DNA of 64,000 nt from Pyronema omphalodes (taxonomy: Eukaryota; Ascomycota; Pezizomycetes; Pezizales; Pyronemataceae): contig JAJJXM010000009.1 of NCBI GenBank assembly GCA_024516155.1, positions 744,001-808,000 of the forward strand, read 5' to 3'. Below the pieces are notes generated by a model, which saw only the letters and a list, made by a program, of their open reading frames with translations, was not told the DNA's origin and did not search any database. The translations under genes and the position numbers were made by a program. This document shows, in pieces, positions 12,310-22,747 of the stretch; position 1 is the stretch's first letter, and every line of letters starts with the position of its first letter.

Positions 12310-12914
12310 GGCGAATGGATGTGTGTGTCGTGTGATGAGCTTGCAAGTAGATGCTACGTGCGATAGCGTAGAGTGTCGGGATAGTAGCGTGATGTGGGGG
12401 AGTTGGGTTATTGTTTGGTAGTTGAAGCTTTCAGAGCTGGATATCAAACTGCGTGAAGCACTGAAGTTTAAAAAGCGACGACGATGAGGGTGGGCTGAGG
12501 TGAGGGGGGTCTAGGCAACGGTAGCACCGGGGAAAACGGGTCTATGATATAAGCAAGGGAGGTAGGTTGTGGCAGGTTTGAGGTGGAATGAAGAGGCGGA
12601 CGGTACCGTAGCGAGTATCTTTGATTAGCGGCTCGAGCTCTGAGACGGTGACGGAAGACGGAGATGAGAGCTAAAGCCTTGGGGCAGTTAGCTACGTGGT
12701 GAGCACGTGACAGCTATGGAAACTTGATCGAAGCAGAGGCCAGCGCCAAAATCCACACGCAACGGTTCTGGCACGTTCCGAGATGTGGGTGTAACACTGT
12801 GGCTTCGGCAGCGGGAAATGTTTGATGCGTTACAGGTGACTATTATGCCACAGTAGGCACTCTCTTGACCCGTATCTATCTCGTTTGTAGCATAATTGAA
12901 TTCAATGAAGCTCT
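12310..12914. other. Intergenic region upstream of the I9-like gene
   Basis: About 600 bp that includes the promoter and 5' UTR of the I9-like gene. Purine-rich DNA lies around 12480-12660. No supported gene is present. Confidence 0.5.
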
Positions 12915-13169
12915 TCAAAAGCTATCTATCGAAAGCTCATAGCTGTATTTCTCATTGCTAATGACGTATCTGCCGAGATTCTTGGCTGCCGAGGCCAGCA
13001 TCCTCATGCCGCCTCTATCCGAACTTCTCTCACAACCACACAAAGCCTCATAAAACCCCGCAGGTTCATGCATTGGACCGAGCCTAAATGCATATTCAGC
13101 CAAATCCATATCTATGACTCTACCATAGAACGGGCCCCTACACTGTTTACAACGAAGAGTAGACATCAC
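12915..13169 (-). CDS. Small Cys-containing hypothetical protein (uncertain)
   Basis: Reading frame of 84 codons starting MMSTLRCKQCRGPFYGR and ending ELSIDSF. I do not recognise the family. It has a CxxC pair near the N-terminus and a CGCE motif near residue 49, which together could bind a metal. A related motif, QCGEESIYYGRAINFE, can be read on the same strand at about 13250-13310, and a plus-strand frame at about 13320-13516 also contains CPAC and ECGCERRE. The cluster may therefore be a small gene with introns, a duplicated gene, or decayed remnants. Codon choice is not informative at this length. Low confidence that it is expressed. Confidence 0.3.
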   Translation of the reverse strand: MMSTLRCKQCRGPFYGRVIDMDLAEYAFRLGPMHEPAGFYEALCGCERSSDRGGMRMLASAAKNLGRYVISNEKYSYELSIDSF

Positions 13170-13581
13170 TTCAACGGTTGCCGGCAGCTCAATATTATGT
13201 TTGGATGCGATTGTAAAAACATTGCTGCTTCATGCTTTCAATACAAACCATCTTTACTGTACCTCAAAATTTATGGCTCTACCGTAATAAATAGACTCTT
13301 CACCGCACTGCGCATGTTATAGGCAATTCTGCACGCATTCCACGAGTGACCTTCTATGTCCCGCATGCTCATACATAACCCAAGCCAAGCCCATTAGCGC
13401 GCCAGAATGCGGCTGCGAAAGACGAGAATCCTGGTCAGAACTTCTGTCCTCTTTAGATCTAGAGCCACACGACAGAGCTATCCTTTCAGTTCTGAACAGC
13501 ACCTTCATTTTCGCTTGAACCCAGACGAGCTTTCAATACTTTCTTTTGATACACATAAATTGAACTTATACCACTGCAAAT
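13170..13581. other. Intergenic region upstream of sec22
   Basis: About 410 bp before the sec22 start. Short Cys-rich frames described for 12915-13169 extend into it. The sec22 promoter must lie here. Confidence 0.4.
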
Positions 13582-14720
13582 ATGGTTAAGTCGACACAGA
13601 TTTCTAGACTGGATGGTATGTTCGCCACTTTGAAAGCTTGCTGGAGGATAATGGGAATGCCAATGGGTGTTGGGGGCTCCTTTCTGTCGCGCGTTCTTGG
13701 ATAGTCCTCACGGTACTCGAGGGTCTTCGGTTATACCGTGGGGCCCCCAATAGCTATTGAAGCTCTTTACAACCAGAAAGAGGGAGCGAAAGCTACTTTG
13801 TTACAGAAGCTAACCTCCAAATTAGGTGTTCCCCTCGCCGCCTCCGTCGACGACAGCGAAAATGAGCTTTCCGAAATCAAGACGCAAGTCAAGATGTTGC
13901 TCAGGAAGTTAAACCAGAACTCTGAGCCCCAAGCAAGCATTGAAAGCGGAAGCTTTACCATTCAGTATGTCTACTCTTCCTTTTATGCGTTGAGGATGCT
14001 GCGGGTACAATTGGGCTATGGACGAGCTTTCAATGGCTGTGGCATAAGCCCAGTGGGGAATCTCTCTGGCGAAAATGCGGGGAGCGAACTTTTTATTGCG
14101 TTTTTGGCTTTACTACACTCCAATGCAACGCACTGTGACATACGTACCCCACGTTTCGCACTTGCCATGATGCTCCCCCAACACCTTACCTACCTTTGCG
14201 GCGCCTATTAACTATTCTACACATTGACCACTTCTAACCCCCTGTGTCATATAGCTACCTAATCGAAAACCGCATCGTCTACCTCACGATCTGCGAAAAG
14301 TCCTACCCACGGAAGCTAGCATTTACCTACCTCAAAGACATTGCCACAGAGTTCCAAACCAGCTACGGCAACGAAGTTTACAGTACCTCACTACGTCCCT
14401 ATGCCTTTGTCGCATTCGATACTTTCATGCAGAGAACCAAGAAGGCATATCAGGATACTCGTGCCAATGCCAATTTAGATCGTCTGAACGATGATTTAAG
14501 GGATGTTACGAAAGTGATGACGAAGAATATTGAGGACCTTTTATACAGAGGTGATTCGTTGGAGAGAATGGGTGATATGTCGAGTATGCTTAGGAATGAA
14601 AGTCAGAAATATAAGAGGGCGGCGGTTAGGATAAATTGGGAACATATGATGAAGCAGTATGGACCTGTTGGAGGGTTGGTGTTTTTGGTGTTGGTGTTTG
14701 TTTATTGGAGGTTTTTTTAG
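13582..14720 (+). CDS. sec22: Vesicle-trafficking R-SNARE Sec22
   Basis: R-SNARE of ER-Golgi transport, working with Bet1, Bos1 and Sed5. Exons 13582-13615, 13826-13964 and 14255-14720 join in frame to 212 residues, the normal family length. The N-terminus MVKSTQISRLDG opens the longin domain, which continues through NSEPQASIESGSF and HYLIENRIVYLTICEKSYP. The SNARE motif (LDRLNDDLRDVTKVMTKNIE) contains the zero-layer Arg in LLYRGD. A C-terminal anchor, GGLVFLVLVFVYWRFF, follows. The introns are long for this window (210 and 290 nt). The second intron interrupts the longin domain after Thr-Ile-His and carries an open frame that can mislead gene callers. Confidence 0.95.
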
Positions 14721-14993
14721 GCGGTGGAAAGGGCATAGCGCGAGGAACTTTGTAATAGTAGTATGGTGGGGGTTTCTTTTTCAATAATGGTTTTAATAGC
14801 ACGGTGGGGTTTTGATAAGGTTGAGTCGCGGTTATTGTAACTTGCATAATAAGTTTGCGGTGTCCCATTTTCCCGCTTCTAGTTTTTGTAAAATACATTT
14901 GAACCACCAAGAACTCCGTCCGTAACAAACCCCATTTTGAAAATAATCTAAAAATATCCAAACCCAACACACCATCCCCCAGTTATGGACCCT
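14721..14993. terminator. Convergent 3' region, sec22 / ELP5
   Basis: A 273-bp gap between two convergent stop codons that holds both 3' UTRs and polyadenylation sites. It is rich in TTTT and GGTT runs. No separate signal can be singled out. Confidence 0.4.
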
Positions 14994-16028
14994 CTAAATT
15001 TCATCCTCCTCGTCATCAAAATCATCAATCTCCCTATCCGGAGTAAAAAGAATCGCACCACCACCACCAATTCCTCCCTCCCTCTGCGCATCAAAATACG
15101 GCAACACAACCTCATCCCGCTTCTTCCTCTGTTCCTCCGTAAGCCCCAATGAGAAAGTCGATTTCGGCCCCTCTTCATCCTCAAACCCATTTCCTCTCTC
15201 CTTAACCTGTTCACTAACCCTCCACTCGGGATGATCCTCTAAAAGGATAACCTTCTCCTTTATACCTCCCGGTAGCAACGTTTCCTTCAACCCCATTCCC
15301 GTCGGCAAATAAAACGCCTCAGTGACCCCCCTTCCACTTTTTCTTCTATACTCCATAACCACCACCGTCCCCTCTTTCGGGGTTGCACCCAGCCCAACAA
15401 CAGCCCCCTCCTTCCCTTCCTCTAAACCCCACCCCGGCTCCACCAAACTCCTATCCCGTGCTCTCTTCCCCTCTAGCATATGAGCAATCGACCTCACCTC
15501 CAGGATCGTAGTAGCGAAATACTTCAACAATACCAGCGCCGGTGGAGCGGAGTCGGGGTATGCGGACCCGGATGCTTCTGGGGGCATTGATAAAGGGATA
15601 TCGAGGGAGAAAGTTGCAATTAGGGTTGTGGTTGGGGAGATTAGACTGGAGAGGAATGGGGCTAGGGATGAAGGAGAGGAGGAACATAGGGGGTTTAGGG
15701 AGTCGATTATTAGGAGACAGCGCTTAGAGGGTAGAGAGGAAAGGTGGGTGGTGATTTGGGATTGGAGGGCGGGGATTGGGAGTCGGTGTGCGCGGATTAG
15801 GGTGAGGATACTGGAAGAGGTAGCGAGGGGTGGTGAGAAGCTGTTGAAGGAGATGTAGAGGATTGGGATCTTTTGTGTGCTGGCGCGTTGGATGTATTCG
15901 GAGACTAAAGGCCGCGAGGATTGAGAGAGCGTGTCGAGGATTAGGGTGAAGGGCGAGGTCGAGTCGCGGAGGGAGAGGAGCCGGGAGACTAGGAGGAGGT
16001 TGTGGGTGCGGCGGTGATCGAGGGACAT
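14994..16028 (-). CDS. ELP5: Elongator complex protein 5
   Basis: Subunit of the Elp4-Elp5-Elp6 RecA-like subcomplex of Elongator, which supports modification of wobble uridines in tRNA. A single exon encodes 344 residues. Supporting segments are the opening MSLDHRRTHNLLLVSRLLSL with the following SPFTLILDTLSQSSRPLVSE, the CLLIIDSLNPL strand that corresponds to the Walker-B-like position of the degenerate RecA fold, and the C-terminal PKSTFSLGLTEEQRKKRDEV block, which is strongly conserved in fungal Elp5/Iki1, followed by an acidic DFDDEEDE tail. The canonical Walker A is absent, as expected for this family. The central part is divergent and Ser-rich. No intron is needed. Confidence 0.88.
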   Translation of the reverse strand: MSLDHRRTHNLLLVSRLLSLRDSTSPFTLILDTLSQSSRPLVSEYIQRASTQKIPILYISFNSFSPPLATSSSILTLIRAHRLPIPALQSQITTHLSSLPSKRCLLIIDSLNPLCSSSPSSLAPFLSSLISPTTTLIATFSLDIPLSMPPEASGSAYPDSAPPALVLLKYFATTILEVRSIAHMLEGKRARDRSLVEPGWGLEEGKEGAVVGLGATPKEGTVVVMEYRRKSGRGVTEAFYLPTGMGLKETLLPGGIKEKVILLEDHPEWRVSEQVKERGNGFEDEEGPKSTFSLGLTEEQRKKRDEVVLPYFDAQREGGIGGGGAILFTPDREIDDFDDEEDEI

Positions 16029-17124
16029 TGTGGGCGCTGATGTCGTTGGCCTGAGGGGGTTTGTGAGGTCTTGTGGAGTTGTTAAACTTCGTTGAACTTT
16101 ATTGAAGTTCCTGCGCTGGACTGAGGAGTTTGTAGTTTCGTGGGTCCTGGTTAAGTTTCACTGGGTTGGACTTCGTACAGCCTCGTCTAGCTTCGTCTGA
16201 CTTCGTCGAGTAACCGGACGTGAAGGAGCGTGGACAGTTGTAGTTCGTGTGCGATTTTCGTGGTTTCCTCAGAATTGCGATGGTGATACGAGATGAGACT
16301 TGGTGGGGTGAGTGGTGGGGCACTGACGAGCTAAAGAAGCGAAGAAGCGAACTTGGCGCGTCATTGTGCAGGGGTAGCGCGTGATCATCGAGTGCGAATC
16401 TATAATTTCAACGGTTGTCACTCGATACATACATATCACATTGGTGCCGATTATGTTCGATTACACTTCTCTAAGCTTCTTCTAAAATTGGAGATGAGAT
16501 TAAAAAATTTAGTTAGGATGTGCTTTATGTATTATGCACCCCATGTAATTTGATGTAGCAACTGAATAACCACAACTACAAAGGTTTCCTCAGAAATAGT
16601 GAGGGTTTAAGAGTCCTGTGAAGTTATCTTGGTCTTTCAAAAATCGAGCGTAGTGATACAACAGAGCGCCTGACTCTCTCTTGTGCCCGAGTCCAAGTCT
16701 TTGTTTGCCTGACCTCAACACGTAAGAGCATGCAGCGCCATATCTCATGTAACACAGCTTCTCTTTGGAGAACTTTACACCGCTATCAGAGACATGCATT
16801 CGTCATGTATGCAACCGGATTTATCAACAAATCTTCAAAAAGGTAGTCATGTAACCAACATATTCCTATTTTTACTGACACAGCTACCAAAGGCATCACC
16901 GGATCCGGTAACTGTTATGTAAACCTCATGAAAGTGGCTGAAAAGCTTAATATAACAACGTGCGAACTCGCTTTTTTGATTATTAGGTTCGTAGACACGG
17001 CAAATATCTCCTGGAAAACAAATCGATATCGGAAAGCTTTAAAGGCCAGAATTTCGCATCTGAATCCGAGTCGACCATTCCAATCTAATTCCAACTTGAA
17101 CCTAAACCTCAATTTTCTAGCAAA
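16029..17124. other. Divergent intergenic region, ELP5 / 17.1-kb gene
   Basis: About 1.1 kb. The stretch 16080-16240 has an imperfect repeat of CTTCGT-type hexamers (GACTTCGT, AGCTTCGT, GACTTCGTCGAG) next to the ELP5 start. The rest is ordinary AT-rich DNA with no supported gene. Confidence 0.5.
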
Positions 17125-18663
17125 ATGGCCGATGTCGAATGCCTCTTCAACAACCCCACCAATCCCGCGCCGAAAATCTATATCCTCCCCAGTCAAGGAG
17201 AGGGAAATATAGATCTCGAATGCACTCTAGAAATGGATTCCGATAAGATTTCACCCGCAACCACTGGAACAGCAACTCGGGCTATCTCACCAGACTTCGA
17301 TGCCGACCTTGTCATTGTTGATCAGCCAGCAGTTATTGAACTTGATTCTATACTCGTGGATCCGGTGCAGGTCCCCGTTCCTACACCCGAGTCTGCACCT
17401 GCACCTGCCTCGGGACCTCGGGCTTCTGCTCATGCTCCTTTTGTTGCTGTTGTCGACTCATCGGAGCTTACACCGGCACAGGCACCTGTACCCGCTATGG
17501 ATCCTGTTGAGATTATTAAGTCTGATGAGTCTATGAAGCCACTTAGAGCAATTCAGTCTTCTCAACCTATGGAACCTGTGTTTCCTGCAAAATTCCCCGA
17601 GGTCTCTAGGAAGCCCAGTCAACCCAGTCAGCCCTCTCAGCCCATGGAACCTGTGTTTCCTGCAACATTCCCAGAGGTACCCGGAAAGCCCATCCAACCC
17701 TCTCAGCCTATGGAGCCCGCATTCCCCGCCACATTCCCCAAGGTCTCCGAAAAGACTATTCAATCCTCTCAGCCCATGGAACCTTCATTCCCCGCCACAT
17801 TTCCCACCACACACCCCGAATCCCCCATCCATCCCACCACTCCATCCCTCCCCATACCACTCCGAACCTTTACCCTCACCTCCATTACAAGCACCATCCA
17901 CCATTCCCCCAACGGTCTCAAAATCGCCTCACAATCCCGTATGGCCAGACTCACCGATCCAGAAAGCTCCTGGAAGAATATTGTATTATTGATTAGTGGC
18001 TCTGCGGTTCCGGGGAGTTTGATGGTGTTTTATACCCTGGTTTGCGAGTGGGAGGATTTTATGAGGTTTTTAAAGATTCATGGGGGTCTTGAGGAGGATG
18101 GAGAAGGGGATGGAGATGAAGGGCTGGGGAATGACAAGGGAAAGGAAGAGAAAAGGTATAGAATGGTGATTAGATTGCCGAGTTATGATTTAGGCTGCGG
18201 CCTTTTAGCTTCCTCTCAGCCTTCTTCTATGGCTTCGGTTCAGGAATCAGCTCCCCGGAATTCCCAGAGTTCCGAAGCGGACTTAGAAGCCGGAGCAATA
18301 ATCACCACCACCACCACCATCACCACTCCTCCCACTGCCCCAGAAAAAGAGAGGATAATCACTAAGACCTCCACCGACTATGCAGAGTCAGCAGCCGTGA
18401 TGAAGAAATTACTAGAAGCAGGTCAAGTCGACGTCTGGGACCAGACTTCGTTTGATTGTGCTATGCAACTGGTGCATATTTTTGGTAAGAAGGAGGTTAT
18501 GGTTGAGATTGAAGAAGTTGAGGATAGGGAAGTTAAGGGTTTTGGAGAACAGAAGGACCAGAAGGGGAAGAGAAAGTGTTCTGAGGAAATGATAGAGAAA
18601 GAGAAGAATGATATGATGGAGGAAAATGTGAAGGTGAAGAAAGTGAAGGAAACTGCTAGTTGA
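17125..18663 (+). CDS. Hypothetical Pro/Ser-rich protein with ~20-residue internal repeats
   Basis: A single exon of 512 residues starting at AAAATGG; I do not recognise the family. The first ~120 residues are acidic and Pro-rich (VQVPVPTPESAPAPAS). Residues ~148-235 hold four imperfect copies of a unit of about 20 residues built on SQPMEPxFPATFPEV. A folded-looking middle part follows (FTLTSITSTIHHSPNGLKI; SSWKNIVLLISGSAVPGS; VFYTLVCEWEDFMRFLKIHG). A second candidate domain, YAESAAVMKKLLEAG then DQTSFDCAMQLVHIFGKKEV, precedes a Lys/Glu-rich tail (KRKCSEEMIEKEKND), which could be a nuclear signal or coiled coil. There is no signal peptide or membrane segment. The ORF length, start context and lack of stops make it a probable gene. 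Confidence 0.7.
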   Translation: MADVECLFNNPTNPAPKIYILPSQGEGNIDLECTLEMDSDKISPATTGTATRAISPDFDADLVIVDQPAVIELDSILVDPVQVPVPTPESAPAPASGPRASAHAPFVAVVDSSELTPAQAPVPAMDPVEIIKSDESMKPLRAIQSSQPMEPVFPAKFPEVSRKPSQPSQPSQPMEPVFPATFPEVPGKPIQPSQPMEPAFPATFPKVSEKTIQSSQPMEPSFPATFPTTHPESPIHPTTPSLPIPLRTFTLTSITSTIHHSPNGLKIASQSRMARLTDPESSWKNIVLLISGSAVPGSLMVFYTLVCEWEDFMRFLKIHGGLEEDGEGDGDEGLGNDKGKEEKRYRMVIRLPSYDLGCGLLASSQPSSMASVQESAPRNSQSSEADLEAGAIITTTTTITTPPTAPEKERIITKTSTDYAESAAVMKKLLEAGQVDVWDQTSFDCAMQLVHIFGKKEVMVEIEEVEDREVKGFGEQKDQKGKRKCSEEMIEKEKNDMMEENVKVKKVKETAS

Positions 18664-18899
18664 GTGGGATAGTGGGAAATTGGGATTTTTTGGGGGGATA
18701 TTGTGTGTAGTTACGTATATGAATTTTTATGATGCATTTGGGGTTTGGTATTTCTGAGTATGTGTGCGATGGTGTTTTCGTAAAATAATGTTTATACAAA
18801 CCAGCGTAATGACTGAGGACATGAGTGCCAAAAATATGAATGCGAATACTCAGTACTCATTACTGATAGAAGTTTCCTGTTCTCATGACTCTATTTCTC
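18664..18899. other. 3' flank of the 17.1-kb gene
   Basis: Short AT-rich region before the first dispersed repeat. It should contain the 3' UTR of the preceding gene. Confidence 0.4.
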
Positions 18900-19560
18900 A
18901 TCTCCTCGCCTTTCTTTATTCAAAAGTATCAAGTACTGTTAGAAGTGATAGTGATTTCTCACGAAGGTGACATCGTTTACGAGATTACACGAGTGAGAAT
19001 TTATTCTCCATTTTTCAAAACTCGTTGTACCATAGCCACTACAGACAGTGAAGTCCGAAGGAAAATTTAGACAGTTTACCGAAGTTCGAATGCATTCTCG
19101 CGCTTAAATCATCCATTCCAAGAATATGAGAACTTAGATTTTGTAACCCAAGACCATATTTTTTTCCTAAGCGCTAACACTACATCATATCTCTACTGGT
19201 ACAAAGGTGGATAATCTTCTGCCTGTATTCCGGCATTAATTTCCCTTTTGTAACTGGCTGGAGTGACTATATAGCATTCACATTTCTTGATACTTTGCAT
19301 CTTGAGTTTTGCAACTTCACAAGCTTCTCCAACTTTACGTTTTCACGACGCACACGAAAGGACAGGCTTTAGCTTTTCGAACACTTGAAAAGTGCGTACG
19401 CGTTTGCATTATTTTTGAGTTATATAATATGAAAAAAAAAAAAAAAAAAAAAAACTCTCAGTCTATGTAACCACAATTATCATCCTGCCAGATATGGTAT
19501 GAAAAACAGTCTCCCAGTCTATGTGATTACAACTAATACCCTTACGTGACGCGTATATAT
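18900..19560. repeat. Dispersed repeat, copy A
   Basis: Diverged from 20795-21470 but collinear with it. Shared landmarks include ATCAAGTACTGTTA, ACGAGTGAGAAT, ATTCTCC, CTACATCATAT, TCTACTGGTA and AGTCTATGTAACCACA. It contains a poly-A run of about 22 at 19432-19453. No protein could be assigned. It is probably an old transposon or a local segmental duplication. Confidence 0.75.
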
Positions 19561-19735
19561 GACATCTCAGGATTGTATAAAACTCACCAAAGCGTAAAAG
19601 ACCTGTCATAGACAGTACATGGTTCTAGAAAGGATAGCTAAAGAAAAGTTAAAAGAATTGTAATGAGAGATTCATGGTTGAATTGTATCGTGGTCGGATG
19701 GTGCCGGTGTTGCGTATCGGCAGCTGTGCGGTGGT

Positions 19736-20509
19736 CAGACCTCCCAACCGTATAGCTAGTTTACCGGGTAAAATCGTAAACCAGGTAAACTGAACTGACA
19801 ATTCACAGTTAGTTGGTGCAGTTTTGGTGTCCCGGATACACAGTTGGTTCAGTTTTGAGGAGTCCATAGAACCAGGTAACTGCAGTGCACTGATTAAACG
19901 GACTCGATAAATACAAACCAGTTTAACCGCACCGGGAACCAGTGCATGTAGGAATAAATAATGAATTTAACCTCGTTTGAACCCACCGATGGCCGTGTCT
20001 GCCAGTATCTCAACCTTCCGCATTTCACCAGCTTCTGGTAACCAGATTTCCCAACCTTCAAAAAATAGCGGTGAACATGCTTTCGGTTCCCGCGATGACT
20101 GCCAAGTCTGAGCTGTTATTTTCCAAATGCAAGCAGATCATTATATTGGACCGCCATTCAATGCATGCAGATACTCTGGAAGCCATTGAGGGGCTCAAGA
20201 GCTTAAACCGTGGGCGTCAGTTCTGATTTCTGGCGACCCAATTAAGATAGAATGTTTTTATGTATGCACTGAATAATATTTATTGCCCCTTCATAAACCA
20301 GTTCCTCTGGACAAACCAGTTTTCGCAGTTTTAAACAGTTCAACTGGTTTGCCAAGCCTTGCATTCAGTTAACTGGTTTTCGCAGTTTAACCAGTTTATA
20401 CTACTGACAGTAAACTGAACTGGGTCGCCGTACAGTTCTCATATTCCAACAGTCCGTACAGTCCGTTTTGGCCGTCATTTTAAACTGGTTTGTACGACTG
20501 GGAGGTCTG
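19736..20509. mobile_element. hAT-type DNA transposon, internally deleted (774 bp)
   Basis: The left end CAGACCTCCCAACCGTA and the reverse complement of the right end CAGACCTCCCAGTCGTA form a 17-bp terminal inverted repeat with two mismatches. The element is flanked by an exact 8-bp direct repeat, GCGGTGGT, at 19728-19735 and 20510-20517. An 8-bp duplication together with CA..TG ends is diagnostic of the hAT superfamily. Subterminal regions are rich in short AACTGGTTT/AAACCAGTT motifs in both orientations, which may be transposase-binding sites. Inside lies a remnant of the transposase C-terminus (20074-20226). It is too short to be autonomous and sits between the two copies of the dispersed repeat. 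Confidence 0.9.
20074..20226 (+). pseudogene. hAT transposase C-terminal dimerisation-domain remnant
   Basis: About 50 codons read SVPAMTAKSELLFSKCKQI, then an RHSMHADTLEAIEGLKSL segment, and stop. This matches the pattern of the hAT C-terminal dimerisation region (small-residue PAMSxxxERxFS, then a TIExLECLKSW-like helix). Nothing of the catalytic DDE domain or zinc finger was recognised in the rest of the element, so it is a relic of a deleted transposase gene. Confidence 0.75.
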
Positions 20510-20794
20510 GCGGTGGTGATGGTGAGAGAAGAGAAGAGATGATGGGAGGATTGAATAGAGGAGAATAAAGGAGAGGAAAAGGGAGCAGAAGATCATTGGC
20601 AAGGATCAGGGGTAAAAGGGGAAGCCTCCCAGGGTCTGTTTTCGGGTGAGTATATTGCGGACACAACATATTCTGCGGTTTCCTTAGGATGAATTATCGA
20701 TGGGCCCCAGCCAAGGTATTGTACTCTGAAAAGTAGTCCATAATAAGCAGTTCTATTTTTTTTTTTGATTTTCCTATAACCTCTCGTCTTTCTC

Positions 20795-21470
20795 TCTGTA
20801 AAGGAATCAAGTACTGTTATAGGCAAGAGTGATTTCCCATGAAGGCAATCCATGATTTCCGAGACTAAACGAGTGAGAATTCATTCTCCGTCTTTCAAAA
20901 ACTTGCTGTGGCGTAGCCTTTATATTCAGCATAGCTTACAAAAGTCTTCGTTTTGTTTTGGTTGTTTTGGTTGGTTTGTTCTGATTGTTTTGTTTTGTTC
21001 TGTTTTAATCATACAATGTTTGAAGCCTTTAAGGCTTATGCGGGACAAGAAAAAGTCTTCGAATGGTTCACCGAATATTGCATCAGGCTTGAATCATTCA
21101 TTCCAAAAGATGTGAGAGCTTCAATTTTATAAATCAAATTAAACCAAGTTAAACTATATTCTGCCTAGACATTAATACTACATCATATTTCTACTGGTAT
21201 AATGATAGATGATACTTTGCCTATTTTCCGTCATGGGTTTCCTAATTTGCAGCATCTAGCAGGTAAGTTTTTTGAAACCTTCCAGCTTTACAACTTCGCG
21301 AGCTTTACATACACTGTCACTTAGAAGAAAAGTTTTAACTTTTGAACATGTTAAAAGCACGTGCATATTTGCATTTATTTCCAACTTTACCAATCAGATA
21401 TGATATGAAAAACAAAACTCCCACTGTCTAGTCTATGTAACCACACCTATAATCTTGCCGTATATAAAAC
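20795..21470. repeat. Dispersed repeat, copy B
   Basis: Second copy of the repeat at 18900-19560, in the same orientation. It differs by many substitutions and by a TTTTGGTTG-type low-complexity insertion at about 20950-21010. It ends at a CCGTATATAAAAC sequence just before the 275-bp array begins about 200 bp downstream. Confidence 0.7.
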
Positions 21471-21675
21471 AAGTCCAATCCAGTCTCATTACTATTACCA
21501 ACCAGAAAAACAGAACACCGTTTCTGTAACGGAATTAGGTAGGTGACAAAGAGGGTAAAACAAAACAAAAGTGCCATACAAGCGTAAACTGTGTGTCTTG
21601 CAAAGTGGTTGGTTCTAGTTGTAAACAACACGGGAAGAAACTTTAACCTTGAATCGTGTTCCTCAACAGGAATGA

Positions 21676-22747
21676 CCATAGAGAGGGGGTAAAACTTCTC
21701 AATATTGCTAGCTATTCAAGCTAAGTATCAAAGTCGTATCGTATTATGGGCCCAGGTTGATTGCCACTGTCGAATCAGAGAGACTCTTTGCTAACTTTCC
21801 CACCATCTGCCTCCATATCGGCATCGTCAGAGCAGTAACCCATCATGTTCGGTGGCAGATCTTCCCAAGCACCATGTAGAGACGTTTTGACATTGCTCTG
21901 ATTGTAGAGTAAAATATGAGAGTGATTGTCTCCTAAACATGAATGAATGATCATTGAGAGGGGATACCATTCCTCAATACTACTAGCTACTCAAGCGAAG
22001 TATCAAAGTCGTATCGTATTATGGACCCAGGTTGACTGCCACCGTCGAATCAGAGAGACTCTTTGCTAACTTTCCCACCATCTGCCTCCATATCGGCATC
22101 GTCAGAGCAGTAACCCATCATGTTCGGTGGCAGATCTTCCCAAGCACCATGTAGAGACGTTTTGACATTGCTCTGATTGTAGAGTAAAATATGAGAGTGA
22201 TTGTCTCCTAAACATGAATGAATGATCATTGAGAGGGGATACCATTCCTCAATACTACTAGCTACTCAAGCGAAGTATCAAAGTCGTATCGTATTATGGA
22301 CCCAGGTTGACTGCCACCGTCGAATCAGAGAGACTCTTTGCTAACTTTCCCACCATCTGCCTCCATATCGGCATCGTCAGAGCAGTAACCCATCATGTTC
22401 GGTGGCAGATCTTCCCAAGCACCATGTAGAGACGTTTTGACATTGCTCTGATTGTAGAGTAAAATATGAGAGTGATTGTCTCCTAAACATGAATGAATGA
22501 TCATTGAGAGGGGATACCATTCCTCAATACTACTAGCTACTCAAGCGAAGTATCAAAGTCGTATCGTATTATGGACCCAGGTTGACTGCCACCGTCGAAT
22601 CAGAGAGACTCTTTGCTAACTTTCCCACCATCTGCCTCCATATCGGCATCGTCAGAGCAGTAACCCATCATGTTCGGTGGCAGATCTTCCCAAGCACCAT
22701 GTAGAGACGTTTTGAAATTGCTCTGATTGTAGAGTACAATATGAGTG
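21676..22747. repeat. 275-bp tandem repeat, 3.9 copies
   Basis: Units begin at 21676, 21951, 22226 and 22501, exactly 275 bp apart. The second and third units look identical by eye. The first is diverged over its first ~100 bp and the fourth is truncated near 22747. Each unit holds, on the minus strand, the same reading segment from about LYNQSN through HGAWEDLPPNMMGYCSDD to GKVSKESL and a stop. The fourth unit joins this segment to a longer reading frame. A repeat unit that is not a multiple of three argues that the units are not read through as one protein. Confidence 0.92.
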
